A stretch of DNA of 64,000 nt from Ochrobactrum sp. RH2CCR150 (lineage in GTDB: Bacteria > Pseudomonadota > Alphaproteobacteria > Rhizobiales > Rhizobiaceae): the NCBI GenBank assembly GCA_014138095.1, contig JACGXE010000005.1, positions 248,001 through 312,000 of the forward strand, read 5' to 3'. Each line of letters begins with the position of its first letter. The first letter of the stretch is position 1. The translations under genes were made by a program, and so were the position numbers. The notes beneath the pieces were generated by a model. It worked only from the letters and a program-made list of their open reading frames with translations, searched no databases and was not told where the DNA came from. Of the stretch, positions 12,308-24,123 are shown piece after piece.

Positions 12308-12317
12308 TAAAAAAATT

Positions 12318-12352
12318 GCCCGGATTTTCTGCCTGAAATTCCGGGCTTTTTT
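12318..12352 (+). terminator. Rho-independent terminator after murB
   Basis: A 7-bp perfect stem (GCCCGGA at 12318-12324 with TCCGGGC at 12340-12346), extended by T-A pairs inside, is followed by a run of six T. It lies 11 bases after the murB stop and divides the dcw cluster into two transcription blocks. Confidence 0.85.
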
Positions 12353-12425
12353 GCCTTCGCAAGCGACGCGTAAGGTTCGTCCCTTTTGATAGGGTCTTGT
12401 CACGGAATCAATCCTCTGATTCTTT

Positions 12426-12436
12426 ATGGTTAACCA
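12426..12436. promoter_or_regulatory. Candidate CtrA half-site upstream of ddl
   Basis: The near-palindrome ATGGTTAACCA contains TTAACCAT on the minus strand, which matches the 8-base CtrA recognition form known from Caulobacter and Brucella. It lies about 120 bases before the ddl start, in the 249-base gap that also carries the murB terminator. A single short match can arise by chance, so this is a weak call. The rest of the gap shows no gene. Confidence 0.3.
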
Positions 12437-12556
12437 CACAGTGATTTGATTCGGCAGGATTTTCCTGCCGTGGACGTCTGCGGCCCGCGCCGCTGGGCTA
12501 CTCGGACTCTGTTCTTGATTCACCGCGCAGGGGATTGCGCAGAGGGGATGCTTAAC

Positions 12557-13483
12557 ATGACGGGAAAACACGTCGCCGTTTTGATGGGTGGATTCTCCTC
12601 CGAGCGTCCTGTCAGCCTGTCGTCTGGCGCGGCCTGTTCAAAGACCCTCGAAGAGTGCGGTTACCGCGTGACCCGCATCGATGTGGATCGCAATGTCGCG
12701 AGTGTTCTTGCCGAGCTGAATCCTGATGTCGCCTTCAATGCGCTGCACGGTCCGTTCGGTGAGGATGGCGCCATTCAGGGCATCCTCGAATATCTCCAGA
12801 TTCCCTACACGCATTCAGGCGTTCTGGCTTCAGCGCTCGCCATGGACAAGGATCGCGCCAAGAAGGTTGCTGCGGCTGCTGGTGTGGCTGTGGCCCCGTC
12901 GCGTCTGATGAACCGTTTCGACATTGGTTCCGAGCATCCGATGGAGCCGCCTTATGTTGTCAAGCCGGTGCGTGAAGGCTCCAGCTTCGGCGTCGTGATC
13001 GTCAAGGAAGACCAGACCCATCCGCCGCAAATCATCGGCTCCGCCGACTGGAAATATGGCGACGAAGTTCTGGTCGAAAGCTACATCGCCGGGCGCGAAT
13101 TGACCTGCGCCGTGATGGGTGATCGCGCCATGGATGTCTGCGAGATCGTTCCGGTCGGTCATCAGTTCTACGATTATGATTCAAAATATGTTGCAGGCGC
13201 ATCAACTCACGTGTGTCCGGCAAAAATTTTACCAAATATTTACCAAAAAATACAAACAATGGCCCTTACGGCGCATCGGGCAATCGGGTGTCGGGGCGTA
13301 AGCCGGTCGGACTTCCGTTTCGATGATCGTTTTTCAGAAGAAGGCGAAGTTATCTGGTTGGAAGTTAACACCCAACCGGGAATGACCCCCACATCGCTCG
13401 TGCCTGATATCGCCAAAGCGGCTGGTATCTCTTTCGGTGAATTGTTGAGTTGGATGGTGGAGGACGCGTCTTGTTTGCGTTGA
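12557..13483 (+). CDS. ddl: D-alanine:D-alanine ligase Ddl
   Basis: 308 residues. Ddl is a cytoplasmic ATP-grasp enzyme that makes the D-Ala-D-Ala used by MurF. Motifs are [27 protein letters not shown] and the metal-site loop [14 protein letters not shown] chose ATG 12557 ([12 protein letters not shown]), preceded by AGAGGGG at 12541-12547; the ATG at 12548 sits on that ribosome site. Codons at about 13221-13256 are unusually AT-rich, including a rare ATA, though the protein is normal there. It overlaps the start of ftsQ. Confidence 0.95.
   Translation: MTGKHVAVLMGGFSSERPVSLSSGAACSKTLEECGYRVTRIDVDRNVASVLAELNPDVAFNALHGPFGEDGAIQGILEYLQIPYTHSGVLASALAMDKDRAKKVAAAAGVAVAPSRLMNRFDIGSEHPMEPPYVVKPVREGSSFGVVIVKEDQTHPPQIIGSADWKYGDEVLVESYIAGRELTCAVMGDRAMDVCEIVPVGHQFYDYDSKYVAGASTHVCPAKILPNIYQKIQTMALTAHRAIGCRGVSRSDFRFDDRFSEEGEVIWLEVNTQPGMTPTSLVPDIAKAAGISFGELLSWMVEDASCLR
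13221..13256. other. AT-rich patch with 11-bp-spaced direct repeat inside ddl
   Basis: This stretch is strikingly AT-rich for its surroundings. TTTACCAAA occurs twice, at 13228-13236 and 13239-13247, exactly 11 bases apart (about one helical turn). It encodes ordinary Ddl residues ([11 protein letters not shown]) with atypical codons. It lies about 220-250 bases before the ftsQ start. An internal promoter or protein-binding site for ftsQAZ is a possible reading. Confidence 0.4.
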
Positions 13484-14403
13484 ACGGCAAAAATGATGGA
13501 TATAGGCGCTCGGGCGCGATGCGAGACGCATCGGCGATGAATGTCACATTCGTCCTGCCGCGCTTTCTGCGCAAGCCGTTTCGCTTCGCCGTACGTCTGT
13601 TTCAGGGCAATGTCAGCATTCCTCGTCACGCTGGCACCATTGGCATGCTGGGTTTCCTCGGTGCTACCGGCCTTTACGGCATGGTCGTCGGTAATCACTC
13701 CCAGGACGTGGTGAAGGCTACGGCCTCGACGCTCGGCTTTGCTATCGAGGACGTCAAGGTCGTCGGCAATCACGAAACCTCCGATATCGATATTCTGGGT
13801 CAGCTTAACCTTGATGGCGAAACATCGCTGGTTGGCTTGAGCGCTGAAGAAGCGCGCGCCTCCATCGCACAGCTGCCATGGGTTCAGAGCGCCGAAGTAC
13901 GCAAGGTTTATCCGGGTACGGTTCAGGTTGCGCTGCATGAGCGTCAGGCTTTCGCCATCTGGCAGAACGACAAGGAACTGTCGCTTATCGATGCCGAAGG
14001 CGACACCATCGTTCCTTTCCGTGCAGGCCGCTACAACACACTGCCACTCGTTGTCGGTGACGGTGCAGAAAAGGTTGTTAAGGGCTTCGTTGACGAGGTC
14101 GCAAACTATCCGGCGCTGGCTGGCAAGGTTCGCGCCTATATCCGCGTCGCAGACCGTCGCTGGGACCTGCTGTTGGACAATGGCGTGCGCGTCATGCTCC
14201 CGGCAGATGATCCGCTGAAGGCTCTCGCGCAGATCCAGAAGCTCGATGAGGAAAAACATCTTCTGACCCGCGATATTATGGCGGTCGATCTCCGTCTGGA
14301 TGATCGCGTCACCGTTCAGCTGACGGCAAGCGGTATGGAACAGCGCCAGAAGTTCCTGGCGGAGCGTAAGAAAGAATTGGCCCGCACGGGGAAGCGCGTA
14401 TGA
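13471..14403 (+). CDS. ftsQ: Cell division protein FtsQ
   Basis: 310 residues. FtsQ is a bitopic septal protein that links FtsA/FtsZ to FtsL, FtsB, FtsI and FtsW. One membrane segment is at about residues 48-66 ([18 protein letters not shown]), after a basic cytoplasmic tail. The POTRA-like domain then starts ([18 protein letters not shown]), followed by [19 protein letters not shown] and [10 protein letters not shown] chose the TTG at 13471 because GGAGGA at 13458-13463 is well placed for it; a TTG at 13450 is the alternative. The start overlaps ddl by 13 bases and the stop overlaps ftsA. Confidence 0.92.
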   Translation: MFALNGKNDGYRRSGAMRDASAMNVTFVLPRFLRKPFRFAVRLFQGNVSIPRHAGTIGMLGFLGATGLYGMVVGNHSQDVVKATASTLGFAIEDVKVVGNHETSDIDILGQLNLDGETSLVGLSAEEARASIAQLPWVQSAEVRKVYPGTVQVALHERQAFAIWQNDKELSLIDAEGDTIVPFRAGRYNTLPLVVGDGAEKVVKGFVDEVANYPALAGKVRAYIRVADRRWDLLLDNGVRVMLPADDPLKALAQIQKLDEEKHLLTRDIMAVDLRLDDRVTVQLTASGMEQRQKFLAERKKELARTGKRV

Positions 14404-15722
14404 GTATTCTGGGCGGTAAGGGATCATCTCAAGGCGGAACTGCAGGGCGCAAGGTGCGCCTGCTCACGGTTCTGGATGTTGGCTCAAGCAAGGTGTCCTG
14501 CGTGATCGCAAGGCTGCGTCCGCATGAAGGCGGCGCGCTTCTGCCGGGCCGCACGCACCGCATGGAAGTGCTCGGCATCGGCCATCAGCGTTCGCGTGGC
14601 GTGAAGTCCGGCGTGATCATCGATCTCGATGCTGCCGAACAGTCCATCCGTCTCGCGGTCGATGCTGCAGAGCGCATGGCCGGTCTGACCGTCGACAGCC
14701 TGATCGTGAATATTTCCGCTGGTCGCCTCAAGAGCGAAACATTCACTGCGAGCGTCAATCTCGGCGGCCATGAAGTCGAGCAGACCGATATTCGCCGTGT
14801 TCTCGCTGCGGGCGCAAAGCAGGCTCTGGCCGCAGAACGTCACCTCGTTCATTCGCTGCCGATCGGCTATACGCTGGATGGCGAGCGCGGTGTTCGCGAC
14901 CCGCAGGGCATGCTGGGCGACAGCCTCGGCGTCGATATGCATGTGCTGACGGCTGATGCCGCTCCGCTGCGCAATCTCGAGCTTTGCATCAATCGTTGCC
15001 ACCTCTCGGTGGAAGCTATTGTTGCTACGCCTTATGCAAGCGGTCTGTCGGCTCTGGTCGGTGATGAAGCCGAAATGGGCGCAGCCTGCATCGATATGGG
15101 CGGCGGCACCACCACGATTTCCGTCTTTTCTGAAGGCAAATTCATTCACGCCGATGCAGTTGCCATCGGCGGCAATCACGTCACGATGGACGTGGCGCGC
15201 GGCTTCTCCACTCGCATGGACGACGCCGAACGCCTGAAGGTCATGTATGGCTCGGCGCTGCCAAGCGCTGCCGATGACCGCGATCTCATCTCCGTCTCGC
15301 CCATTGGCGACGATGAGCGTGATGTACCCAATCAATATCCGCGGTCAGTTTTGACGCGGATTATCCGTGCAAGAGTGGAAGAAACGCTGGAACTGGTTCG
15401 CGACAGGCTGAACCAGTCAGGCCTCGGACACATTGTCGGCAAGCGTGTGGTTTTGACCGGCGGCGCAAGCCAATTGCCGGGAATGCCGGAGGCAGCCAGA
15501 CGAATCCTTGCAAGAAATGTACGAATCGGGCGTCCTCTAGGAATAGCGGGATTGCCTGAGGCGGCTAAGGGGGCAGCTTTTGCCGCGACCGTCGGACTTC
15601 TGATCTACCCGCAGGTGGCCGGGATAGAAGAGCGGTCGGTAAAAGCAGCTTCCTCCGGTCTAATGACCGGTACGGGTGGGCGCATTCAACGTGTCAGCCA
15701 ATGGCTGAGGGAGAGTTTCTGA
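14400..15722 (+). CDS. ftsA: Cell division protein FtsA (actin-like Z-ring anchor)
   Basis: 440 residues. FtsA tethers FtsZ to the membrane and recruits later division proteins. The actin-fold ATP motifs are visible: TVLDVGSSKVSCVIA near the N-terminus, AACIDMGGGTTTISVF in the middle and VLTGGASQLPGM later. The C-terminus ends IQRVSQWLRESF, an amphipathic helix of the kind used for membrane attachment. The ATG overlaps the ftsQ stop (ATGA). Confidence 0.96.
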   Translation: MSILGGKGSSQGGTAGRKVRLLTVLDVGSSKVSCVIARLRPHEGGALLPGRTHRMEVLGIGHQRSRGVKSGVIIDLDAAEQSIRLAVDAAERMAGLTVDSLIVNISAGRLKSETFTASVNLGGHEVEQTDIRRVLAAGAKQALAAERHLVHSLPIGYTLDGERGVRDPQGMLGDSLGVDMHVLTADAAPLRNLELCINRCHLSVEAIVATPYASGLSALVGDEAEMGAACIDMGGGTTTISVFSEGKFIHADAVAIGGNHVTMDVARGFSTRMDDAERLKVMYGSALPSAADDRDLISVSPIGDDERDVPNQYPRSVLTRIIRARVEETLELVRDRLNQSGLGHIVGKRVVLTGGASQLPGMPEAARRILARNVRIGRPLGIAGLPEAAKGAAFAATVGLLIYPQVAGIEERSVKAASSGLMTGTGGRIQRVSQWLRESF

Positions 15723-15837
15723 GTAACCGATCTTTGAGTGAACAGTCGAATTTTCCGGGACGTGACCATCTGGGTAACAACCAATCAGCACCGCAGCGGC
15801 GAAACGCGGTGACGGGCTTTAAGAGGAACAAGGACCA

Positions 15838-17535
15838 ATGACTATCAATCTGCAAAAGCCGGACATCACCGAGCTGAAGCCCCGCATCACCGTATTCGGT
15901 GTCGGCGGTGGCGGCGGCAATGCAGTCAACAACATGATCAATGCCGGTCTTCGCGGCGTGGATTTCGTTGTGGCCAACACCGACGCGCAGGCTTTGACCA
16001 TGTCGAAGTCCGATCGGATCATCCAGCTCGGCGCTGCCGTGACGGAAGGTCTGGGCGCAGGTTCCCAGCCCGAAGTCGGTCGTGCTGCTGCTGAAGAATG
16101 CATCGACGAAATCGTCGATCACCTCAATGGCACGCATATGTGCTTCGTCACCGCAGGTATGGGCGGCGGCACCGGCACCGGTGCAGCTCCGGTTGTAGCC
16201 CGCGCAGCACGTGAACGCGGTATACTGACTGTCGGCGTCGTGACCAAGCCTTTCCATTTCGAAGGCGCTCGTCGCATGAAGACGGCCGACCTCGGCATCG
16301 AAGAACTGCAGAAGAACGTCGATACGCTTATCGTCATTCCGAACCAGAACCTCTTCCGCATCGCCAACGACAAGACCACCTTCGCCGACGCTTTCGCAAT
16401 GGCTGATCAGGTGCTCTATTCGGGTGTTGCCTGCATCACCGACCTGATGGTCAAGGAAGGCCTCATCAACCTCGACTTTGCTGACGTTCGCTCGGTTATG
16501 CGCGAAATGGGCAAGGCGATGATGGGCACCGGCGAAGCTTCCGGCGAAGGCCGTGCAATGGCTGCTGCCGAAGCTGCGATTGCCAACCCGCTGCTCGACG
16601 AAACGTCGATGCGTGGTGCAAAGGGCCTGCTGATCTCGATCACCGGTGGTCGCGACATGACCCTGTTCGAAGTCGACGAAGCTGCAACGCGTATCCGTGA
16701 AGAAGTCGATCCGGAAGCAAACATCATCCTCGGCGCAACCTTCGACGAAGGTCTCGAAGGCGTTATCCGCGTATCCGTGGTTGCTACCGGCATCGACAAG
16801 CAGATCGGAGATGCGGCGCCTGCGCCGCTGGAATTTCGCCAGCCAGTAAAGCAGCCGACTTCGCAGGCCAAGCCTATGGCACCGCATGGCGCTCTGCGTC
16901 CTCCGGTCGTTGAGCAGCCGCGTCAGGTCGACCCGATTGCTCAGGCAATCCAGTCTGCCGAAGTCGACATGCCGATTGCACCTGCGCCAGCCGCACCGGC
17001 TGCTTCCGCAGAGCCCGATTTCCGTCCGCAGAGCCGCATTTTCCAGGCTCCTGCACCGGAAGCCTTCGAACGTGCACCGGTCGCTCGTGCACCGATGCCC
17101 CAGGCTCAGGCAGCTCAGCCGCAGGCTTACCAGCAGCCGCAGCAGATGCATGCAGAACCGGCACCGCGCCCGGCTCCACGTATGCCCGCTGTTTCGGACT
17201 TCCCGCCGGTTGCACAGGCTGAAATCGCCGCCCGTCGCGCTCCGCAGCAGCCACAGCCTGCTCAGGAAGAGCCACGCGGCCCGATGAGCCTTCTCAAGCG
17301 CCTGACCCATGGTCTGTCGCGTCGTGAAGAAGAGCAGCCTGCAGCGCGTCTGGAGCCAGCTCAGCATCGTGAACCTGGCATGCGTCCGGCTGAACGCCGC
17401 CCGATGCAGCAGGATGGCTCGATCTACGCGCCGCGCCGTGGCCAGCTCGACGATCAGGGCCGCCCGCAGCCGCGCGCAGCTTCGGAAGACGACCAGCTCG
17501 AAATTCCGGCCTTCCTGCGCCGCCAGTCGAACTGA
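15838..17535 (+). CDS. ftsZ: Tubulin-like division GTPase FtsZ
   Basis: 565 residues, longer than the roughly 380 of E. coli because of a long proline-, alanine- and glutamine-rich linker (about residues 330-545), as in many Hyphomicrobiales. The GTPase core has [13 protein letters not shown] at the N-terminus and the tubulin loop GGGTGTG at 109-115. The C-terminal peptide IPAFLRRQ at the very end is the FtsA-binding tail. A ribosome site (AAGAGGA) precedes the ATG. A 115-base spacer follows ftsA and may hold an extra promoter; a strong terminator follows the gene. Confidence 0.97.
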   Translation: MTINLQKPDITELKPRITVFGVGGGGGNAVNNMINAGLRGVDFVVANTDAQALTMSKSDRIIQLGAAVTEGLGAGSQPEVGRAAAEECIDEIVDHLNGTHMCFVTAGMGGGTGTGAAPVVARAARERGILTVGVVTKPFHFEGARRMKTADLGIEELQKNVDTLIVIPNQNLFRIANDKTTFADAFAMADQVLYSGVACITDLMVKEGLINLDFADVRSVMREMGKAMMGTGEASGEGRAMAAAEAAIANPLLDETSMRGAKGLLISITGGRDMTLFEVDEAATRIREEVDPEANIILGATFDEGLEGVIRVSVVATGIDKQIGDAAPAPLEFRQPVKQPTSQAKPMAPHGALRPPVVEQPRQVDPIAQAIQSAEVDMPIAPAPAAPAASAEPDFRPQSRIFQAPAPEAFERAPVARAPMPQAQAAQPQAYQQPQQMHAEPAPRPAPRMPAVSDFPPVAQAEIAARRAPQQPQPAQEEPRGPMSLLKRLTHGLSRREEEQPAARLEPAQHREPGMRPAERRPMQQDGSIYAPRRGQLDDQGRPQPRAASEDDQLEIPAFLRRQSN

Positions 17536-17558
17536 TCGAACGCTGATGTAGAACTTCA

Positions 17559-17588
17559 AAAAGCCCGCCTGTTTCAGGCGGGCTTTTT
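17559..17588 (+). terminator. Rho-independent terminator after ftsZ
   Basis: An 11-bp perfect stem (AAGCCCGCCTG at 17561-17571, its complement at 17575-17585) with a TTT loop leads into five T. It lies 25 bases after the ftsZ stop and should separate ftsZ from lpxC. Confidence 0.92.
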
Positions 17589-17605
17589 GCTTTTCACGGC
17601 AAATT

Positions 17606-17711
17606 CTAGAGCATTTCCAGCAAAAGTGCGTAGCGGTTTTGCGTAGGATAATGCGTAGAAACAAATAGATAGAGCGGTTCCAAGATTCCGTTTTCAACGG
17701 AACCGCTCTGG
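17606..17711. repeat. RIME-like double-palindrome intergenic element
   Basis: About 106 bases made of two palindromes. The first is imperfect: GCATT.TCC.GCAAAA at 17611-17625 pairs with TTTTGC.GGA.AATGC up to 17654. The second pairs AGAGCGGTTCC (17671-17681) with GGAACCGCTCT (17699-17709), and within it TTCCGTT/AACGGAA (17686-17702) can form a competing hairpin. Size and two-palindrome design resemble the RIME1 elements of rhizobia; the family name is from memory. The rest of the gap to 17984 shows no gene and must contain the lpxC promoter. Confidence 0.6.
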
Positions 17712-17984
17712 AATAAAACGCGGTTTATGGTAATAGAGCGTAAGAAAGCGTGATTTTGTCACGACGAGCCGGCTCACTATTTTAAGCGTGGTCGGTTGTA
17801 TCGGGGCTCACACGGGGTTGTGATTCTTTTTGTCTTCCCTGCCGCTAATTTTGCCATATCTAACGGATTAATCGCGTTTGCGAATTAGATTGTGCGATTG
17901 CGGGAGCAGGGTACGCCAGCGAGCAAGTGCGGCCTGTTTACGCTTTGAGCGTATATTCTGGATTTTGAATAGATTGGAACAGCC

Positions 17985-18923
17985 TTGAGCGCTTATCAGA
18001 AGACAATTGGTCGTGCGGTGACCCTCTCCGGCGTGGGCGTACATGGTGGCGCTCCGGCGTCGGCCACGTTTATTCCAGCCGATGCCGATACAGGTATTGT
18101 CTTTCAGCGCTCGGACCTGAAATCCAGCGCGCGCGAAATCCGCGCGCATGTTTCGGAGATTGGCGCGACAGACCTCTGCACGTCGCTTGGACCGAAAGAA
18201 GCGAAGATCGATACGGTCGAGCATCTGATGGCCGCTATTGCTGCACTCGGTATCGACAATCTGATTGTCGAGGTTGATGGCCCGGAAGTGCCTATTCTTG
18301 ACGGCACCTCGGCGCGCTTCATCGAAGCGTTTGACGAGGCAGGCATTGTCACGCAGCAGGCCAAGCGTCGTTTCATCCGTATTCTTAAGACGGTTCGTGT
18401 GGAAGCCGGCGGCTCGTGGGGTGAGTTCCGCCCGTTCTCCGGTACACGTTTTGAAGTTGAGATCGATTTCGAATGCCCGTTGATCGGTCGTCAGAAATTT
18501 GCGGAAGACATGGACGAGGCGGTTTTCCGCAAGGAAATTTCCACTGCGCGCACCTTCGGCTTCATGAAGGACGTGGAACGTCTTTGGGCCTCCGGCCATG
18601 CGCTGGGGTCCTCGCTCGACAACTCTCTGGTCATCGGCGATGATAATTCGGTCATCAATCCGGGTGGTCTGCGCTTCAAGGATGAGTTCGTGCGTCATAA
18701 GACGCTGGATGCCGTGGGCGATCTGGCACTGGCCGGTTTGCCGTTCATTGGCTGCTTCCGCTCCTACCGCAGCGGTCATCGTCTGAATGCTGAAACGGTC
18801 AAGGCGCTTCTTGCCGACAAGAGCGCTTTCGACATCGTCGAGGCATCCGGTGTGCGTCGCAATGCAAAGAGCTCGGATTTCGTTGCGGTGAAGCCAAATA
18901 TTGCTGCACCCTGGGCGCTTTAA
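17985..18923 (+). CDS. lpxC: UDP-3-O-acyl-GlcNAc deacetylase LpxC
   Basis: 312 residues. LpxC is the zinc amidase for the first committed step of lipid A synthesis. The zinc ligands are recognisable as H80 (VEHLMAA), H238 and D242 (HKTLDAVGD). The N-terminus QKTIGRAVTLSGVGVHGG is the standard family start. The start codon is TTG at 17985 (TTG AGC GCT TAT CAG). It follows ftsZ as in many alphaproteobacteria, but behind a terminator and a repeat element, so it has its own promoter. Confidence 0.96.
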   Translation: MSAYQKTIGRAVTLSGVGVHGGAPASATFIPADADTGIVFQRSDLKSSAREIRAHVSEIGATDLCTSLGPKEAKIDTVEHLMAAIAALGIDNLIVEVDGPEVPILDGTSARFIEAFDEAGIVTQQAKRRFIRILKTVRVEAGGSWGEFRPFSGTRFEVEIDFECPLIGRQKFAEDMDEAVFRKEISTARTFGFMKDVERLWASGHALGSSLDNSLVIGDDNSVINPGGLRFKDEFVRHKTLDAVGDLALAGLPFIGCFRSYRSGHRLNAETVKALLADKSAFDIVEASGVRRNAKSSDFVAVKPNIAAPWAL

Positions 18924-19299
18924 GTAACACTTTAAGCCTTCGTCCCTTAGTCCACAATAATTTGGATGATCCCGGAGCACGGCCTTAATTGAGCCGTGTT
19001 CGGCGGGTCACCATCACGATACGAGTCGGTTGTCGTTTTGCGGCGGGCCGATGAGGGGACCAATCTTCACGGTTCACACGTTGCGAAGGAGCCGTCCGGA
19101 CAGTGTTTCGGCCAAAATCTGGCGATTGAAGAGCTAGACGATTGCGCCTGCATGTGGTTTATGGACGGCCAAAACAGCCTTGGCACTGTTTAATCTTTGC
19201 CAATGTTGAATGATTTGGATGGATGAAGCACAGTTGCAATGCTACAAGCGCGCACGTTGCTTCAAACAGGAATGACGCTGCCAGAAGGCCGGAGACCGC
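18924..19299. other. Intergenic region lpxC-bamD, no gene seen
   Basis: 376 bases without a convincing gene. A hairpin with CACGGC and GCCGTG arms lies near 18978-19000 but has no T-run, so it is not a clear terminator. ACAGTG (19100-19105) and CACTGT (19184-19189) form a distant inverted repeat, and CGGCCAAAA occurs twice (near 19109 and 19166). Short open frames here have no recognisable content. Confidence 0.5.
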
Positions 19300-20163
19300 A
19301 TGACGAGTTTCAAATTCACGGGTGTGACGAAAACCGCGCTGCTGACTGGCGCTATCGCCGTTCTTATCCCGCTCGCCGGTTGTGCAAGCAAGAACGACGA
19401 TATCGATCTCACCAAGTATGTTGAGACGATCGATCCTGCTGACAAGCTCTATAATGAAGGTCTGGCCAATCTGGATGCGGGTCGTCTCGATGAAGCCTCC
19501 AAGAAGTTCGCTGCCATCGACCGCCAGCATCCCTATACGGAATGGGCCCGCAAGGCGCTCGTAATGGCTGCCTTCACCAATTACCGCAAGGGTAACTACG
19601 AAGAAGCGATCAGCATGGCGAAGCGTTACAACACGCTTTACCCGACATCGCCCGAATCGGCTTACGCCTATTACATCATCGGTCTTTCCTATTTCCGTCA
19701 GATTCCGGACGTGACGCGCGATCAGGCTGCGAGCCGTCGCGCCATTGCCGCGATGCAGGAAGTGGTCGATCGCTTCCCGGATTCGGAATATACCGACGAC
19801 GCGAAAGCCAAGATCCGCTTTGCCCGCGACCAGCTCGCCGGCAAGGAAATGCAGGTCGGCCGTTATTATCTGGAACGCAAGGAATATCTGGCCGCCATCA
19901 AGCGCTTCCGCGGTGTGGTCGAGGAATATTCCAACACCCGTCAGGTCGAAGAAGCTCTGGCGCGTCTGGTCGAAGCCTATTATGCGCTTGGCCTGACCTC
20001 GGAAGCCCAGATGGCCGCTTCGGTTCTCGGCAAGAACTTCCCGGATAGCCAGTGGTACAAGGACAGCTACAAGCTGCTGCAGAGCGGTGGTCTTGAGCCA
20101 CGCGAAAACGGCGGTTCATGGCTGGCCAAGGCTTCGTCGCTCATCACGGGCGGCGGTTCATAA
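19300..20163 (+). CDS. bamD: Outer membrane assembly lipoprotein BamD
   Basis: 287 residues. BamD is the essential lipoprotein partner of BamA in beta-barrel insertion. The signal peptide ends in a lipobox LAGC with C28 as the lipidated residue. The mature part is built of TPR-like helices, for example [21 protein letters not shown] and the motif [19 protein letters not shown]. Length is normal (older name ComL). It ends 16 bases before recN. Confidence 0.94.
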   Translation: MTSFKFTGVTKTALLTGAIAVLIPLAGCASKNDDIDLTKYVETIDPADKLYNEGLANLDAGRLDEASKKFAAIDRQHPYTEWARKALVMAAFTNYRKGNYEEAISMAKRYNTLYPTSPESAYAYYIIGLSYFRQIPDVTRDQAASRRAIAAMQEVVDRFPDSEYTDDAKAKIRFARDQLAGKEMQVGRYYLERKEYLAAIKRFRGVVEEYSNTRQVEEALARLVEAYYALGLTSEAQMAASVLGKNFPDSQWYKDSYKLLQSGGLEPRENGGSWLAKASSLITGGGS

Positions 20164-20179
20164 ACAGTTTGAGCCCGAC

Positions 20180-21859
20180 ATGCTGTCGCACCTCTCGATC
20201 CGCGATATTGTCCTGATTGAAAGGCTCGACATCGAGTTCAAGACCGGCTTGTCCGTGCTGACGGGCGAGACCGGGGCCGGTAAATCCATTCTGCTTGATT
20301 CGCTGTCGCTGGCGCTTGGTGCGCGCGGCGACGCTTCGCTGGTTCGCCTTGGGGCGGATCAGGGGCAGGTGACGGCAGTATTCGATGTACCGGGCGGACA
20401 TCCGGCCCGGCTTTTCCTTCGCGAAAATGGTTTTGATGATGACGGCGACGTCATCCTGCGTCGTCTTCAGATGGGCGATGGGCGCACGCGCGTTTTCATC
20501 AACGATCAGGCGGCAAGCGTTGCACTGTTGCGCGATCTGGGCCGCAGGCTGGTGGAAATTCACGGCCAGCACGATGACCGCGCGCTGATCGATACCGACC
20601 TTCACCGCACATTGCTGGATGCTTTTGGCGGTCTCGACGCCGAGACGGTCGTGGTGCGCGAACGGCACAAGGCGTGGCGCGATGCGGAAACCGCATTGTC
20701 GCGTCACCGCGCCCGTGTGGAGGCGGCTGAGCGCGAAGGCGATTATCTGCGCTCGTCCGTTGAAGAACTGACGAAGCTCGATCCGCAGCCCGGCGAGGAA
20801 GACGAACTCGCCGAACGCCGTGCGGTGATGATGAAATCTGAAAAGATCGCCGGTGACGTCAACGAAGCGGGCGAACTTCTTTCGGGCAATGGTTCGCCGG
20901 TGCCGACGCTTGCAAGCCTCGTGCGCCGTCTGGAGCGTAAAATCCCGGAAGCGCCACATCTGCTTGAGCCAGTCTGCAAAGCCATTGATGAAGCACTGAA
21001 CAGTCTGGCTATTGCGCAGGATGGCATCGACCACGCCATGCGGGAGATCGATTTCGATCCGCGTGTGCTTGAGCAGGTGGAAGAGCGCTTGTTCGCGCTG
21101 CGTGCAGCTGCGCGCAAATATTCGGTCGCGGTGGAAGGCTTGCCCGCTCTGCGCGACAAGATGGATGCCGACCTTGCAGAGCTCGATGCAGGCGCGGAAA
21201 AGCTGGTGCAGCTTGAAGCGCAGGCAACCGAGACAAGGGCGTCCTATGACGCAGCTGCTTCGGAGCTTTCTGCCCGGCGCAAGGATACGGCGGAGCATCT
21301 GAAAGCGGCCGTAATGGCGGAACTTCCGGCGCTCAAGCTGGAACGTGCCGAATTCCTGGTCGAGATGATCACCGACCCGCAAGCGCGTGCTGCCGAAGGC
21401 ATCGACACGGTGGAATACTGGGTCCGCACCAATCCGGGCACGCGAGCCGGTCCGATGATGAAAGTCGCTTCCGGTGGCGAGCTGTCGCGTTTTCTTCTGG
21501 CGCTGAAAGTTGCACTGGCGGATCGCGGTTCTGCGCCGACGCTGGTTTTCGACGAAATCGATACGGGTGTGGGCGGTGCTGTGGCGGATGCCATCGGCCA
21601 GCGTCTGGCGCGTTTGTCGTCGCGGGTGCAGGTGCTGTCCGTAACCCATGCGCCGCAGGTGGCGGCCCGGGCATCGACGCATTTCCTCATCGCCAAGTCC
21701 GCGACCAACGAAGATCGCATGTCGACATCGATCCGGTCTATCGGCGTGGGTGAGCGGCAGGAAGAAATCGCCCGTATGCTCGCCGGTGCCAGCATCACCG
21801 ATGAAGCGCGTGCGGCTGCAGAACGTTTGCTGGCGGAAAACAGCGCTCTGGCCTCCTGA
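20180..21859 (+). CDS. recN: DNA repair protein RecN
   Basis: 559 residues. RecN is an SMC-like ATPase acting in double-strand break repair. The N-terminus MLSHLSIRDIVLIERLDIEF leads to the Walker A loop GETGAGKS (K35). The middle is a long charged coiled-coil stretch, and the C-terminal half holds the ABC signature SGGELSRFLLALK and Walker B LVFDEIDTGVGG. The ATG at 20180 is chosen because family sequence begins there; an upstream in-frame extension would run into bamD. I saw no clear SOS box. Confidence 0.95.
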   Translation: MLSHLSIRDIVLIERLDIEFKTGLSVLTGETGAGKSILLDSLSLALGARGDASLVRLGADQGQVTAVFDVPGGHPARLFLRENGFDDDGDVILRRLQMGDGRTRVFINDQAASVALLRDLGRRLVEIHGQHDDRALIDTDLHRTLLDAFGGLDAETVVVRERHKAWRDAETALSRHRARVEAAEREGDYLRSSVEELTKLDPQPGEEDELAERRAVMMKSEKIAGDVNEAGELLSGNGSPVPTLASLVRRLERKIPEAPHLLEPVCKAIDEALNSLAIAQDGIDHAMREIDFDPRVLEQVEERLFALRAAARKYSVAVEGLPALRDKMDADLAELDAGAEKLVQLEAQATETRASYDAAASELSARRKDTAEHLKAAVMAELPALKLERAEFLVEMITDPQARAAEGIDTVEYWVRTNPGTRAGPMMKVASGGELSRFLLALKVALADRGSAPTLVFDEIDTGVGGAVADAIGQRLARLSSRVQVLSVTHAPQVAARASTHFLIAKSATNEDRMSTSIRSIGVGERQEEIARMLAGASITDEARAAAERLLAENSALAS

Positions 21860-21938
21860 CAGCATCCTCTGTTCGTAAAGTCAGGCGGCTGTAGGCTAAA
21901 TGACATTTCTTGGATATGTTTCTGCTCGATTCAGATAG

Positions 21939-24119
<2,181 letters not shown>

Positions 24120-24123
24120 TCGA

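Noticed and set aside
18975-19002. Hairpin after lpxC as a terminator
   Set aside because: The stem is reasonable but no T-run follows, so termination is not supported.
18996-19193. 65-residue frame between lpxC and bamD
   Set aside because: No start signal, no recognisable family, and composition like noncoding sequence.
21846-21900. Possible hairpin or SOS box after recN
   Set aside because: GTCAGG/CCTGAC can pair over a long loop, but there is no T-run, and no GTTC-N7-GTTC type box could be confirmed.
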